Below are positions 26,906-34,737 of a stretch of DNA of 64,000 nucleotides, in pieces. Within the stretch, counting starts at the first letter, position 1; each line of letters begins with the position of its first letter. This DNA is from Atopobiaceae bacterium (GTDB taxonomy: Bacteria; Actinomycetota; Coriobacteriia; Coriobacteriales; Atopobiaceae). The notes beneath the pieces are model-generated. The model made no database searches and was not told the origin of the DNA. It saw nothing but the letters and a program-made list of their open reading frames with translations. Made by a program: the position numbers and the translations under genes. The DNA lies in assembly GCA_017545665.1 (NCBI GenBank), contig JAFWKQ010000040.1:1-64000 (forward strand), read 5' to 3'.

Positions 26906-28117
26906 CTATCCAAGGCGCATCCCGCACTGCGGACAGAACTTCGTGCCCAAGCCAACGATCGCCCGGCATCTTGGACACGTGGTGTCGGAGAAGGCCGCGT
27001 TGTCCGACGCGAGCTGCGCGCCGCACGTAACGCATCGGTGTGCTCCCTTTTGGTTGTCGGAGCCGCAAACGGGGCAGGGATTGTACTCGTTGCCACAACT
27101 TGGGCAAAAGCGCGAGGTGGTTGCATAGGGCTTTCCGCAGTTGGCGCAAAACACCTGGGCGCGCGGCTGCATCCCGCCTGCCTGCATCCCGCCTACCGCG
27201 CCTTGCTGGACGGGCGCCTGCGAATAGCCAGGTCCCGCATTGAAGCCCGTTTGCGGCGGCTGCTGCATGGTTGCTTGACCCATGCCCTGGGAGCCCCCGC
27301 CAAACATTCCGGTCATCATGGCCATGCCCAGAATGCCCATTTCCTGCCCGCCTCCAACGGCACCCTTAGCGACGTCGAAGGACTGACGCTGCTGCCAGGT
27401 GTATCCGGCTATGTTCTGCGCGCTGCGCTCCGTAAGAGCGTCCGATATTTTCCTTCCCGCCTCCGAGGTCGTGTCCACATCGATTGAGGTGATGTAGAAG
27501 CCCGTGAGCCTGAGGCCATACTCCTCCCAGAACTCCGCCATCGGCTGGCCAATAAAGGTGCTCAGCTGATCGAGCTGCATGGATATCTGCGTTATGCCCA
27601 CCCGATTGGCCGTCATGTATGAGGCTATTGCGCTGTTGGTCTTGGATATGAGCGGACCCATGAAGTGGTCGGTGAGCTGCTTGGACGTAAAGGTGTGCAG
27701 GGTACCTATGAGCTTTACCAAGAACTTTTCGGCATCAGACACCTGCACGCCATACCGACCGGCCGCGACTATGGGCACCATGGCGCCGTAGTCCGGATCC
27801 ATTATGCGCATGGGGGTCGTTTTCCAATCGATGGTGAGCGGCATGGCCTTGTTTACGAACCACACCTCCGCAAAGAAGGGATTCGTGCCGCCAAAAGGAA
27901 TGCCGTAGAGATTCCTGAGCAGAGGCAGATTCTCTGTGGTGAGTTTGTGGCTGCCCGGACCAAACTTACCGATAATCTGACCTTTGGAGAAGAACACCGC
28001 CTCCTGGGACTCCCTTACGATGAGCCTCGTCGCCGTGCTGAGATTCGACTCCTCGAAGCGGTGGGCATAGACGTCATTTGTTTGTGGAGACCATTCGACT
28101 ACGTCAATGAATGCCAT
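26906..28117 (-). CDS. SPFH-domain protein with C-terminal zinc ribbons (YdjI/virion-core-like)
   Basis: A 403-residue protein. Residues about 25-230 form an SPFH (stomatin/prohibitin/flotillin) domain of the 'virion core protein' type: IVRESQEAVFFSKGQI, then FGPGSHKLTTENLPLL and LTGFYITSIDV. A Gly/Met/Gln-rich linker (about 250-325) follows. The C-terminus has three zinc-ribbon modules built from CxxC pairs (CANC/CPSC, CPVC/CVTC, CPRC/CPQC). Relatives include B. subtilis YdjI, which works with YdjG/YdjH at the membrane in a PspA-linked stress response. Here the partners are different. It is the first gene of a six-gene operon. The ATG at 28117 was chosen because the conserved region starts right after it. 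Confidence 0.85.
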   Translation of the reverse strand: MAFIDVVEWSPQTNDVYAHRFEESNLSTATRLIVRESQEAVFFSKGQIIGKFGPGSHKLTTENLPLLRNLYGIPFGGTNPFFAEVWFVNKAMPLTIDWKTTPMRIMDPDYGAMVPIVAAGRYGVQVSDAEKFLVKLIGTLHTFTSKQLTDHFMGPLISKTNSAIASYMTANRVGITQISMQLDQLSTFIGQPMAEFWEEYGLRLTGFYITSIDVDTTSEAGRKISDALTERSAQNIAGYTWQQRQSFDVAKGAVGGGQEMGILGMAMMTGMFGGGSQGMGQATMQQPPQTGFNAGPGYSQAPVQQGAVGGMQAGGMQPRAQVFCANCGKPYATTSRFCPSCGNEYNPCPVCGSDNQKGAHRCVTCGAQLASDNAAFSDTTCPRCRAIVGLGTKFCPQCGMRLG

Positions 28118-28235
28118 ACTGTGCCGCCCTTTTCTTGGGATTCTGATAAACGTTCTTATCCTATCACCAATACAGGACAACAATCCATGAGTTCGGCTGA
28201 TGTAACAAATGGGCGGTCCATAGGGGCTCTCGCAC

Positions 28236-28420
28236 CGCGCCTGCGCCGCGCCCCGTAAGCGGCGACTCACGAAGTGAGCGAGCGAAGCGAGCGCGGAGCC
28301 TCTTGCGGGCCCGTGCCCTGCGCCTGCGCCGCGTCCCGCAAGCGGCGACTCACGAAGTGAGCGAGCGAAGCGAGCGCGGAGCCTCTTGCGGGACGCGGCG
28401 CAGGTGCAGGCGCGTGTCGC
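28236..28420. repeat. Double family A palindrome (two tandem core repeats in complementary arms)
   Basis: Two identical 42-base cores (28259-28300 and 28342-28383) start GCGGCGACTCACGAAGTGAG and end GCGCGGAGCC. The second is flanked by arms TGCGCCTGCGCCGCGTCCCG and CGGGACGCGGCGCAGGTGCA (one mismatch). The first has a related but diverged left arm, so the unit looks tandemly duplicated. It lies in the divergent gap between the SPFH operon and gpmA. Apart from the repeat and gpmA leader, 28118-28539 shows no gene. Confidence 0.9.
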
Positions 28421-28539
28421 GAACCCGTACTCCCCTACGTAAGCCCACTGACGGAAAAACCAGCGACAACCCCCTTCCCTTCGTGCATACTTATAGCGTT
28501 AGGGCAGATTGGCTGCCGTACTAGAGAAAGGACCTTCAT

Positions 28540-29307
28540 ATGGCCGACGACAAGCTTATGCATCTTGTTCTTATCCGTCACGGCGAGTCCGAGTGGAATA
28601 AGGCTAACCTGTTCACCGGTTGGACCGACGTAGACCTCAGCGAGGCTGGCGTCCAGGAAGCACTCGACGGCGGCAAGGCCCTCAAGGAGGCCGGCTTCGA
28701 CTTCGACGTGTGCTACACCTCGCTCCTCAAGCGCGCCATCCACACCCTGAACAACGTCCTGTTTGCCATGGACCGCGAGTGGCTGCCCGTATACAAGAGC
28801 TGGAAGCTCAACGAGCGTCACTACGGCGCCCTCCAGGGCATGAACAAGGCCGAAACCGCCGCCAAGTACGGCGACGAGCAGGTTAAGATCTGGCGTCGTT
28901 CCTTCGACATCCCTGCCAAGGCCCTCGATCCCGATGACGAGCGCTGCGCGCAGAAGGCCGAGAACTACCGCGAAGAGCCCATGCCTGAGCGCCTTCCCTA
29001 CACCGAGTGCCTGAAGGACTGCATCGCCCGCGCATGGCCGTACTTCCAGGACGAGATCGCCCCGCAGCTCAAGGCTGGCAAGCGCGTCCTCATTGCCGCC
29101 CACGGCAACAGCCTGCGCTCGCTCGTCATGATGTTCGACAAGCTCACCCCCGAGGAGATCCTTGAGGTGAACATCCCCACCGCCGTGCCTCTGGCCTACA
29201 CCTTCGACCAGGACTGGAACGTCGTGGAGAAGAAGTACATTGGCGACCCCGACGTAATCGCCGCCAAGATTGACGCCGTTGCCAACCAGGGCAAGGCCAA
29301 AAAGTAA
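28540..29307 (+). CDS. gpmA: 2,3-bisphosphoglycerate-dependent phosphoglycerate mutase
   Basis: A 255-residue histidine phosphatase superfamily enzyme (EC 5.4.2.11) that interconverts 3- and 2-phosphoglycerate in glycolysis. The catalytic motif [10 protein letters not shown] (phosphohistidine near residue 13), [12 protein letters not shown], the RHYGALQG block and [11 protein letters not shown] (second active-site histidine) are all canonical. The length is that of the dPGM family. GAGAAAGGA precedes the ATG. Codon use is strongly C-biased, as expected for a highly expressed gene. It is monocistronic with a terminator. Confidence 0.97.
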   Translation: MADDKLMHLVLIRHGESEWNKANLFTGWTDVDLSEAGVQEALDGGKALKEAGFDFDVCYTSLLKRAIHTLNNVLFAMDREWLPVYKSWKLNERHYGALQGMNKAETAAKYGDEQVKIWRRSFDIPAKALDPDDERCAQKAENYREEPMPERLPYTECLKDCIARAWPYFQDEIAPQLKAGKRVLIAAHGNSLRSLVMMFDKLTPEEILEVNIPTAVPLAYTFDQDWNVVEKKYIGDPDVIAAKIDAVANQGKAKK

Positions 29308-29330
29308 TTCTGCTCGCCAGACACAAAAGG

Positions 29331-29366
29331 GCCGCCAGCGAATTCGCGTTCGCTGGCGGCTTTTTT
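29331..29366 (+). terminator. Rho-independent terminator of gpmA
   Basis: GCCGCCAGCGAA pairs with TTCGCTGGCGGC, followed by six T residues, 23 bases after the gpmA stop. Confidence 0.92.
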
Positions 29367-29372
29367 GCACCC

Positions 29373-29396
29373 CAACTTGGGGACTGTCCCTTAGTT
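29373..29396. repeat. Single REP-like GGGGACTGTCCC element
   Basis: AACTTGGGGAC and GTCCCTTAGTT form an imperfect palindrome with the same GGGGACTGTCCC kernel as 12657-12689. Its right end overlaps the TAA stop of the next minus-strand gene. Confidence 0.7.
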
Positions 29397-29805
29397 AGGG
29401 TTTGCGCAGGCTCAGCAGACGCATAACGAGGTCGGCACCGCCCACCAGCGCCAACGAGATTCCCAAGGCCATGCAAAACGGGCGCAAGACGCCATTGCAT
29501 GCCATGGCAGAATCAGCACACAAATCTATGAGCATGCCAGGCATGCAGGCCACGAGCGCCCCCACCAAGGCGATGCCCAAGTCCAATCCACGGCGTTCCC
29601 CCTCGTCGCGCTCGAATATACGCACGATCGAAAGCAGCAGAGCCACAATCGAGGCGCCCAGCACGGCACGCCCCGCCCACAAGCAGGTGCCCACCATTCC
29701 CGCATTCCGCTCTTCGCAGGGCGCGGCAAAGGTAAGAACACCGATCAAAAGCAACGCAGATAAAACCGTAAGCGCTATTCCTACCAACGGCCTTGCCTTG
29801 TCCAT
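29395..29805 (-). CDS. Small four-helix membrane protein, DUF4418-like
   Basis: A 136-residue hydrophobic protein with four predicted transmembrane helices (about 8-28, 43-62, 74-94, 109-131). Cysteines sit at the ends of the first and third loops (APCEER, GTCLWAG, IDLCADSAMACNG). The cysteine and MVGTCLWAGRA pattern resembles DUF4418, found next to ABC exporters in anaerobes, but I am not certain. No exporter is adjacent. The stop codon abuts a REP-like repeat. Confidence 0.6.
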   Translation of the reverse strand: MDKARPLVGIALTVLSALLLIGVLTFAAPCEERNAGMVGTCLWAGRAVLGASIVALLLSIVRIFERDEGERRGLDLGIALVGALVACMPGMLIDLCADSAMACNGVLRPFCMALGISLALVGGADLVMRLLSLRKP

Positions 29806-30063
29806 CCAACATCGCCTCCACGTTTCGTCGCTCCACGAGATGCCGAGTACTTTTATTTAAGCAGAATAGAGGCCTGCCACATAACCATCAAGGGGCCAAG
29901 CAGGAAAGACCTTTCTAGATTGACTACGCAACCAAAAGACTGTGGTAGTTTGACAAGTCGTGTATGATTCATACGTCAGGATTTCCCAACTTTTGGGCGA
30001 GGGCCGCGTCGCGCGGCGGGCGGGGGCGCCCGGACGAGTGCGGCGCGGCTGGATTGGATTGCG

Positions 30064-31041
30064 ATGAAGCACGCTGACCTTACGCTCGTGGTGCCGGCAT
30101 ACAACGAGCGGGACAACGTCCGCCCGTTCCTCGGCGAGCTGCGCCGCGCCCTGGAGGGCAGGCAAGAGGCCGTCGAGGTGCTGTTCGTGGACGACGGCGG
30201 CTCGGACGGCACGTGGGGCGAGGTCGTCGCGGCCGCCCGCTCGTGGGACGACCGCCGCGTCGCGGTGCGGGGCCTGTCGCTGTCCCGCAACTTTGGGAAG
30301 GAGGCTGCCATGCTGGCGGGCCTGGAGGCCGCCCGCGGCGACTGCCTCTGCATAATCGACGCCGACCTCCAGCAGCCCCCCGCCGTGGCGCTTAAGATGT
30401 ACGACCTGCTGATGGCCTCCCCCGACTACGACTGCGTGGCCGCCTTCCAGCGCGAGCGCAGGCGGGGCGGACCCACCGGGGCGCTCTCGTCGGCATTTTA
30501 TCGGTTGCTGGGGAGCGCCTCCGGCATGGAGGTGCTCCCGGACGCGAGCGACTTCAGGGTGTTCCGCCGCTGCGTCGCGGACGCGATCGTGTCGATGCCC
30601 GAGTACCACCGCTTCTCCAAGGGGCTCTTCGCCTGGGTGGGCTTCCGCACGCTCCCCTTCCCCTATGTGCCGGAGGAGCGCCGCGCCGGCAGCAGCACCT
30701 GGGGCTTCCGCGCCCTCGCGTCCTACGCCTGGGAGGGAATAGTCTCGTTCTCCACCGCGCCGCTACGCGCGGTCCTCGCGTTCGGGGTCGTGTGCGCGGC
30801 CCTTGCGCTTGTCATGCTGCTGGTCACGGTGGTCAAGCGCGTGGCGCTTGGCGTGGACACGCCCGGCTACGCCACCATCGTCACCCTCATCCTGTTCTTC
30901 GGCGGCGCGCAGCTCGTGGCCATAGGGCTCGTGGGGGAGTACGTCGCCCGCACGTACGTGCAGAGCAAGCGGCGTCCGGTGTACCTCGTGCGCGACCGCG
31001 TGTCCTCCGACGGGGACGGCGCCGAGGGAGGCGAGGCGTGA
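30064..31041 (+). CDS. gtrB: GtrB/DPM1-like polyprenyl-phosphate glycosyltransferase (GT2)
   Basis: A 325-residue family 2 glycosyltransferase. GtrB-type enzymes transfer a sugar from UDP-sugar to undecaprenyl phosphate. The GT-A core shows VVPAYNERDNV, VLFVDDGGSDGT, the nucleotide-sugar DxD segment CIIDADLQQPP, and LSRNFGKEAAMLAGL, typical of the GtrB/dolichol-phosphate-mannose synthase branch. Two transmembrane helices follow at about 238-265 and 278-300. The gene is visibly richer in G+C than the flanks: the 60 bases at 30121-30180 contain 46 G/C, against 32 in 32161-32220. It overlaps gtrA by one base (TGATG). Confidence 0.9.
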   Translation: MKHADLTLVVPAYNERDNVRPFLGELRRALEGRQEAVEVLFVDDGGSDGTWGEVVAAARSWDDRRVAVRGLSLSRNFGKEAAMLAGLEAARGDCLCIIDADLQQPPAVALKMYDLLMASPDYDCVAAFQRERRRGGPTGALSSAFYRLLGSASGMEVLPDASDFRVFRRCVADAIVSMPEYHRFSKGLFAWVGFRTLPFPYVPEERRAGSSTWGFRALASYAWEGIVSFSTAPLRAVLAFGVVCAALALVMLLVTVVKRVALGVDTPGYATIVTLILFFGGAQLVAIGLVGEYVARTYVQSKRRPVYLVRDRVSSDGDGAEGGEA

Positions 31042-31424
31042 TGGGCGGCCTGCCCGAGGGGGCGAGGAGGGGCGCGCGCTACGTCGCGGTGGGAGCCGGC
31101 ACGGCGCTGCTGGAGCTCGTGCTGTTCCGCCTGCTGTGGTGGGCGACGGGCGGCGACGTCGCGGCGTCCAACGTCGCGGCGGTGGCGGTGGCCACGCTGT
31201 GCAACTTCCTGCTCAACAGGTCCTTTACGTTCAGGAGTGGCTCGAACCCCGTGCGCAGCATGGTCCTCTACGTCGCGCTCCTGGCCTTCAACACCGCCTT
31301 CTCTACCTTCGCCATCGGCTGGCTGGTGGGCATCGGCGCGGAGCCCGCGGTCGCCAAGGTGCTCACCCAGGGCTGCGTGGTCGTGTGGAACTACTTTCTA
31401 TACAACAAGGTGGTATTCAAGTAA
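31041..31424 (+). CDS. gtrA: GtrA family flippase-like membrane protein
   Basis: A 127-residue protein with four transmembrane helices and the family marks: ARYVAVGAGTALLELVLFRL, then CNFLLNRSFTFRS and the C-terminal VWNYFLYNKVVFK. GtrA proteins are thought to flip the lipid-linked sugar made by GtrB. It is as GC-rich as gtrB. The start ATG overlaps the gtrB stop, and a GTG three bases earlier is an alternative. It is followed after 23 bases by a polytopic protein likely to use the flipped sugar. Confidence 0.9.
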   Translation: MGGLPEGARRGARYVAVGAGTALLELVLFRLLWWATGGDVAASNVAAVAVATLCNFLLNRSFTFRSGSNPVRSMVLYVALLAFNTAFSTFAIGWLVGIGAEPAVAKVLTQGCVVVWNYFLYNKVVFK

Positions 31425-31447
31425 CGCATCTCCAAGGAGTAAGGGAT

Positions 31448-33274
31448 ATGGCTCTTTCCACAACGCAGGAACAGGCAAGCGAAACCGTACTTATGGGCGC
31501 GGGCAATCGCCACTTATTTACCCATAAGGAATGGCATGTGGTCGCTATCGTGACGATCGCGTTTCTTACCATCATTACGACCGCCCCCTTCCTCACGGCA
31601 AATTGGCCGAGCACGCACGACCTGTTGTTTCATGTGGCGCGAATTCGTTCCATGGCACACGGCTTCCAGACGGGAGTTCTTCCCACTCAGCTCCACGACG
31701 TGTTTGCCTTTGGCTTTGGGTATCCGTCTGGAATCTGCTATCCAGACCTGTTCCTCTATATACCTGCGCTTCTGCTGGCCGTGGGCCTCTCTCTAAAGAC
31801 TTCTTACGTCGTGTTCATGGGCCTTATGAACCTTGCTACCGCCTGCATTTCGTACTATTCGTTTTCGCAAGTGTTCCGATCGCGCTCCGCAGGAGTGGCT
31901 GGCTGCATACTCTGGACGTGCGCCCCTTATAGGCTGCTCGACGTACTGCTACGCGCCGCCGTTGGCGAAAGCCTCGCCCTTGTGTTCGCACCCCTGCTCG
32001 TCCTCGGTCTTTGGAGGATCTTTCTCGATGACAAGAGCAAGCCGGGATCGGGTTGGATGGCGCTTGGCCTCGCTGCCGCGGGCATCGTGCACTCCCACGT
32101 CCTCAGCATTGTGCTCTTCCTCATGTGGGGTGCCGCAATACTCATTCCCCTCGTGATCTTTAGGAAAAAGAAGGGAATCCTGCTCGCTCTTGGCAAGAGC
32201 GTGCTCCTAGCCCTGTTGCTTTGTGCTGGGTATCTTGTGCCTTTCCTCGACTATTACGTCCATCACGACCTACTGGTAAAAGACTTCTACTTTCCCGTGT
32301 ATGAGCATTCGCTTGAGCCAGCCGAGCTGCTTTCGCCGTTCCTGGACATGTCGGGGCTCTCTCAACCTCTTGGAGAAAAGCTGTCGGCCGAGATGCCCAT
32401 GAACATAGGCTGGGGCCTGCTCCTTACTTTGCCTCTTGCGGCATGCGCCTTTGCTCTCCCCTCGCTTAGGAAGCCCAAAACCGAAGGGGTCCGACCTTGG
32501 TTTTTGGTACTGGCAATCGTGAGCCTGGTGTTCATGTTCTTGACCACCTATCTCTTCCCTTGGGAATACGATGGCGGCATTCGCATCCTGGCGGCCATCG
32601 TTCGAAGAGTTGAGATTGTTAATCTTCCCTGTCGCTTCTTGGGGGTTGCGTCATTCACGCTCGTCTGTCTGGCTTGCCTTCTTACAAAGTGCGGCGACCG
32701 TCGCCTGCAAATTGCGGTTGTGGCCTGCCTCCTTATTTCGCTCATTGAGTGCGGGTATGCCATAGGCACCTTTGTTCGCCAGGTTGATCGGCTTCCGGAG
32801 GAAACGGTTACCGCAGCCGAACATGAATCGTTTATTAGCGGGGCAGAGTACCTCTCTCAACCGCTCGCAGCCGATTTTGCAAAGGATTGGCCCAACGAGC
32901 AATTCGTGCCGCTTTCGGACTCCGCGCAGCTTACCGTAGATAACTTTGAGCACGTTACGCCTCAGCGAACGACGTTGAGCGTGCGCAATGACTCAGCCGA
33001 CGCGCATCGCGTACGTCTGCCGCTCTTCTGGCATCAGCAAAACGCTCTTGTTGACCAAAGCACGGGCCAGGCTCCCGAAGGTGTGAGCATGGAGTTTGAC
33101 GAGGGCTACGTTGCGCTTGTTGTGGAACCACACGTTACGGCTAGCCTTGCGATTGAGTTTCGCGAGCCACCCCTCTGGCGCGTTGCCGAGGCAACCTCCC
33201 TCGTCACGGCAATCGCGCTCGTGGTGTGGGGCGTGCGCCAAAAGGTCATACAATCGCGCAAGCCTAGGAATTGA
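31448..33274 (+). CDS. Polytopic membrane glycosyltransferase-like protein (GT-C type, YfhO/GtrC role)
   Basis: A 608-residue protein with about eleven transmembrane helices and an extracytoplasmic C-terminal beta domain (about 470-590) before a last helix. The first loop contains THDLLFHVARIRSM, a DxxxH-type acidic/histidine loop where GT-C enzymes have catalytic carboxylates. It is the third gene of a gtrB-gtrA-X cassette, the order used for glucosylation of O-antigen or wall glycopolymers, where the third gene gives acceptor specificity. Its base composition is lower in G+C than the first two genes. AAGGAG precedes the ATG. Substrate unknown. Confidence 0.75.
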   Translation: MALSTTQEQASETVLMGAGNRHLFTHKEWHVVAIVTIAFLTIITTAPFLTANWPSTHDLLFHVARIRSMAHGFQTGVLPTQLHDVFAFGFGYPSGICYPDLFLYIPALLLAVGLSLKTSYVVFMGLMNLATACISYYSFSQVFRSRSAGVAGCILWTCAPYRLLDVLLRAAVGESLALVFAPLLVLGLWRIFLDDKSKPGSGWMALGLAAAGIVHSHVLSIVLFLMWGAAILIPLVIFRKKKGILLALGKSVLLALLLCAGYLVPFLDYYVHHDLLVKDFYFPVYEHSLEPAELLSPFLDMSGLSQPLGEKLSAEMPMNIGWGLLLTLPLAACAFALPSLRKPKTEGVRPWFLVLAIVSLVFMFLTTYLFPWEYDGGIRILAAIVRRVEIVNLPCRFLGVASFTLVCLACLLTKCGDRRLQIAVVACLLISLIECGYAIGTFVRQVDRLPEETVTAAEHESFISGAEYLSQPLAADFAKDWPNEQFVPLSDSAQLTVDNFEHVTPQRTTLSVRNDSADAHRVRLPLFWHQQNALVDQSTGQAPEGVSMEFDEGYVALVVEPHVTASLAIEFREPPLWRVAEATSLVTAIALVVWGVRQKVIQSRKPRN

Positions 33275-33299
33275 CCTCCGACAGGCATTGTTGCGAGGG

Positions 33300-34562
33300 T
33301 CAGAGTTCGACGCGCTCCCATTCGGGAGCTGCGGGTATGGCGCGAAGAAGCGGGTTGAGTGCGGCCACCGCCGCACCAAGCACCGCAAGACCCACCATAA
33401 CCAGCACGAATCCCGAGAATCCGATGCGTGGCAGCAGCTCGCCGGCCACCGCTCCAGAAAAGCTGGCAAAGAACATGAGCACCGTCATTACCGCCGCGCG
33501 CGTACGCCCCTGCTTGGAGACGGGCGTCTTGGAGAACACGAATCCGCTCACCAGCGCATTGAACAGCGGCATGGGAAAGCTTGCCAAACACGTCGACGCG
33601 ATGATTACGGGATACGAAGCGCTCAACACCATGGGCAGGTATGCAACCGCCATGGCAAAGAACACGATCACGACTCCCTTGCCCGTGGGAATGCGATTGC
33701 ACACACGTGTCGAGAAGACCGATCCCAAGATGGTCCCCACTGCCATGCCAACGTTGGAGAGGCTTATGAGCAGCGGCTCGGTTCCCCGCTCCACCAGCGA
33801 GAGGTTCACCGCCTGGTGCAAACCAAACACGCTAAACTGCACAATACCGATGACCACCACCGCGCTCACGATTGTTTTGCTTGCCAGCACCCATCTCCAG
33901 CCGTCAACCATGTCGGACCAAAACGAGAGCATACCGCGATTGGGTATGCCGTTATTGGCGCCGTTCTGTGCGTCTTCTTCTTGCATGTTAGGCAAGCGCA
34001 GGAACCAGGCACACACGAATGCGAGCGCGTCGAAGATGGCGCTCGCAAAGAACGGGAAGGAGCGCGATATGCCAAACAGAACGGCGCCCAAAGGAGACCC
34101 CGCCGTGTTTACGGCTGCATCACGGCCCTGGTTTACGCTTTCCGCCTCCGCATAGCGCGTCGGTCCCACCACCCGAATGAGCGCGGCGTTGGTCGTGCCG
34201 CCTAAAAAGCCAAACACCGATGAGGAGCACATACACAGCCCCGCAAACCAGGCAAAGGTAAGCTGGCCAAACACAAACAAGAGACCCATGACCATCCACA
34301 GCAGCGCACATACGCCTGCCTGGACAAGCATGAGCTTTCGGTGGTCGTGTCGATCGATAAAGGTCCCACCCGTAATTTGGGTAATGGCGCTCACGATACC
34401 GCGAACCGTTGAAAACCACCCGGCCACCACCACCGAACCTGACAGGTCGTAGGCCATAACCGACAGCACAATCCAATGCACGGCCGAACCGGCCAGAAGG
34501 AAGGTGTCGGCCCCAAACCAAGCGGGATAGTTGGGTATGCGAAAGAGGGATGAGCGCTTCAT
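33300..34562 (-). CDS. Major facilitator superfamily transporter
   Basis: A 420-residue protein with about twelve transmembrane helices. A typical loop 2-3 MFS motif is present as GTFIDRHDHRKLM. The overall layout resembles the MFS_3/enterobactin-exporter-like family (DHA3), often linked to macrolide or siderophore export. Substrate cannot be deduced. The ATG at 34562 begins a conserved-looking N-terminus; a longer frame upstream enters a palindrome and is not supported. The gene is convergent with the glycosyltransferase gene, with only 25 bp between the stops. Confidence 0.82.
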   Translation of the reverse strand: MKRSSLFRIPNYPAWFGADTFLLAGSAVHWIVLSVMAYDLSGSVVVAGWFSTVRGIVSAITQITGGTFIDRHDHRKLMLVQAGVCALLWMVMGLLFVFGQLTFAWFAGLCMCSSSVFGFLGGTTNAALIRVVGPTRYAEAESVNQGRDAAVNTAGSPLGAVLFGISRSFPFFASAIFDALAFVCAWFLRLPNMQEEDAQNGANNGIPNRGMLSFWSDMVDGWRWVLASKTIVSAVVVIGIVQFSVFGLHQAVNLSLVERGTEPLLISLSNVGMAVGTILGSVFSTRVCNRIPTGKGVVIVFFAMAVAYLPMVLSASYPVIIASTCLASFPMPLFNALVSGFVFSKTPVSKQGRTRAAVMTVLMFFASFSGAVAGELLPRIGFSGFVLVMVGLAVLGAAVAALNPLLRAIPAAPEWERVEL

Positions 34563-34610
34563 GACCTCATAATAGCATCTATGGAGCCACCATGTGCTCT
34601 GTTTACCGTT

Positions 34611-34732
34611 GCGCTGCTCACACCCCCCCGCGCCTACGCCAATCCGCATGCGGCGACTCACGAAGTGAGCGAGCGAAGCGAGCGCGGAGTCGCGTACGGA
34701 TTGGCGTGGGCGCGGGGGGGTGTGAGCAGCGC
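34611..34732. repeat. Family A palindrome with 40-bp locus-specific arms
   Basis: The left arm (34611-34650, beginning GCGCTGCTCACACCCCCCCG) and right arm (34693-34732, ending TGTGAGCAGCGC) are complementary with about three mismatches. They enclose the conserved core GGCGACTCACGAAGTGAGCG...GCGCGGAG (34650-34689). The arms are unrelated to those at the other family A sites. It fills the gap between the MFS gene start and the apbE stop. Confidence 0.92.
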
Positions 34733-34737
34733 ACTGG

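Noticed and set aside
29806-30063. Promoter TTGACA...TATGAT before gtrB
   Set aside because: Both hexamers exist (around 29950-29970) but are only seven bases apart, so they cannot form one promoter.
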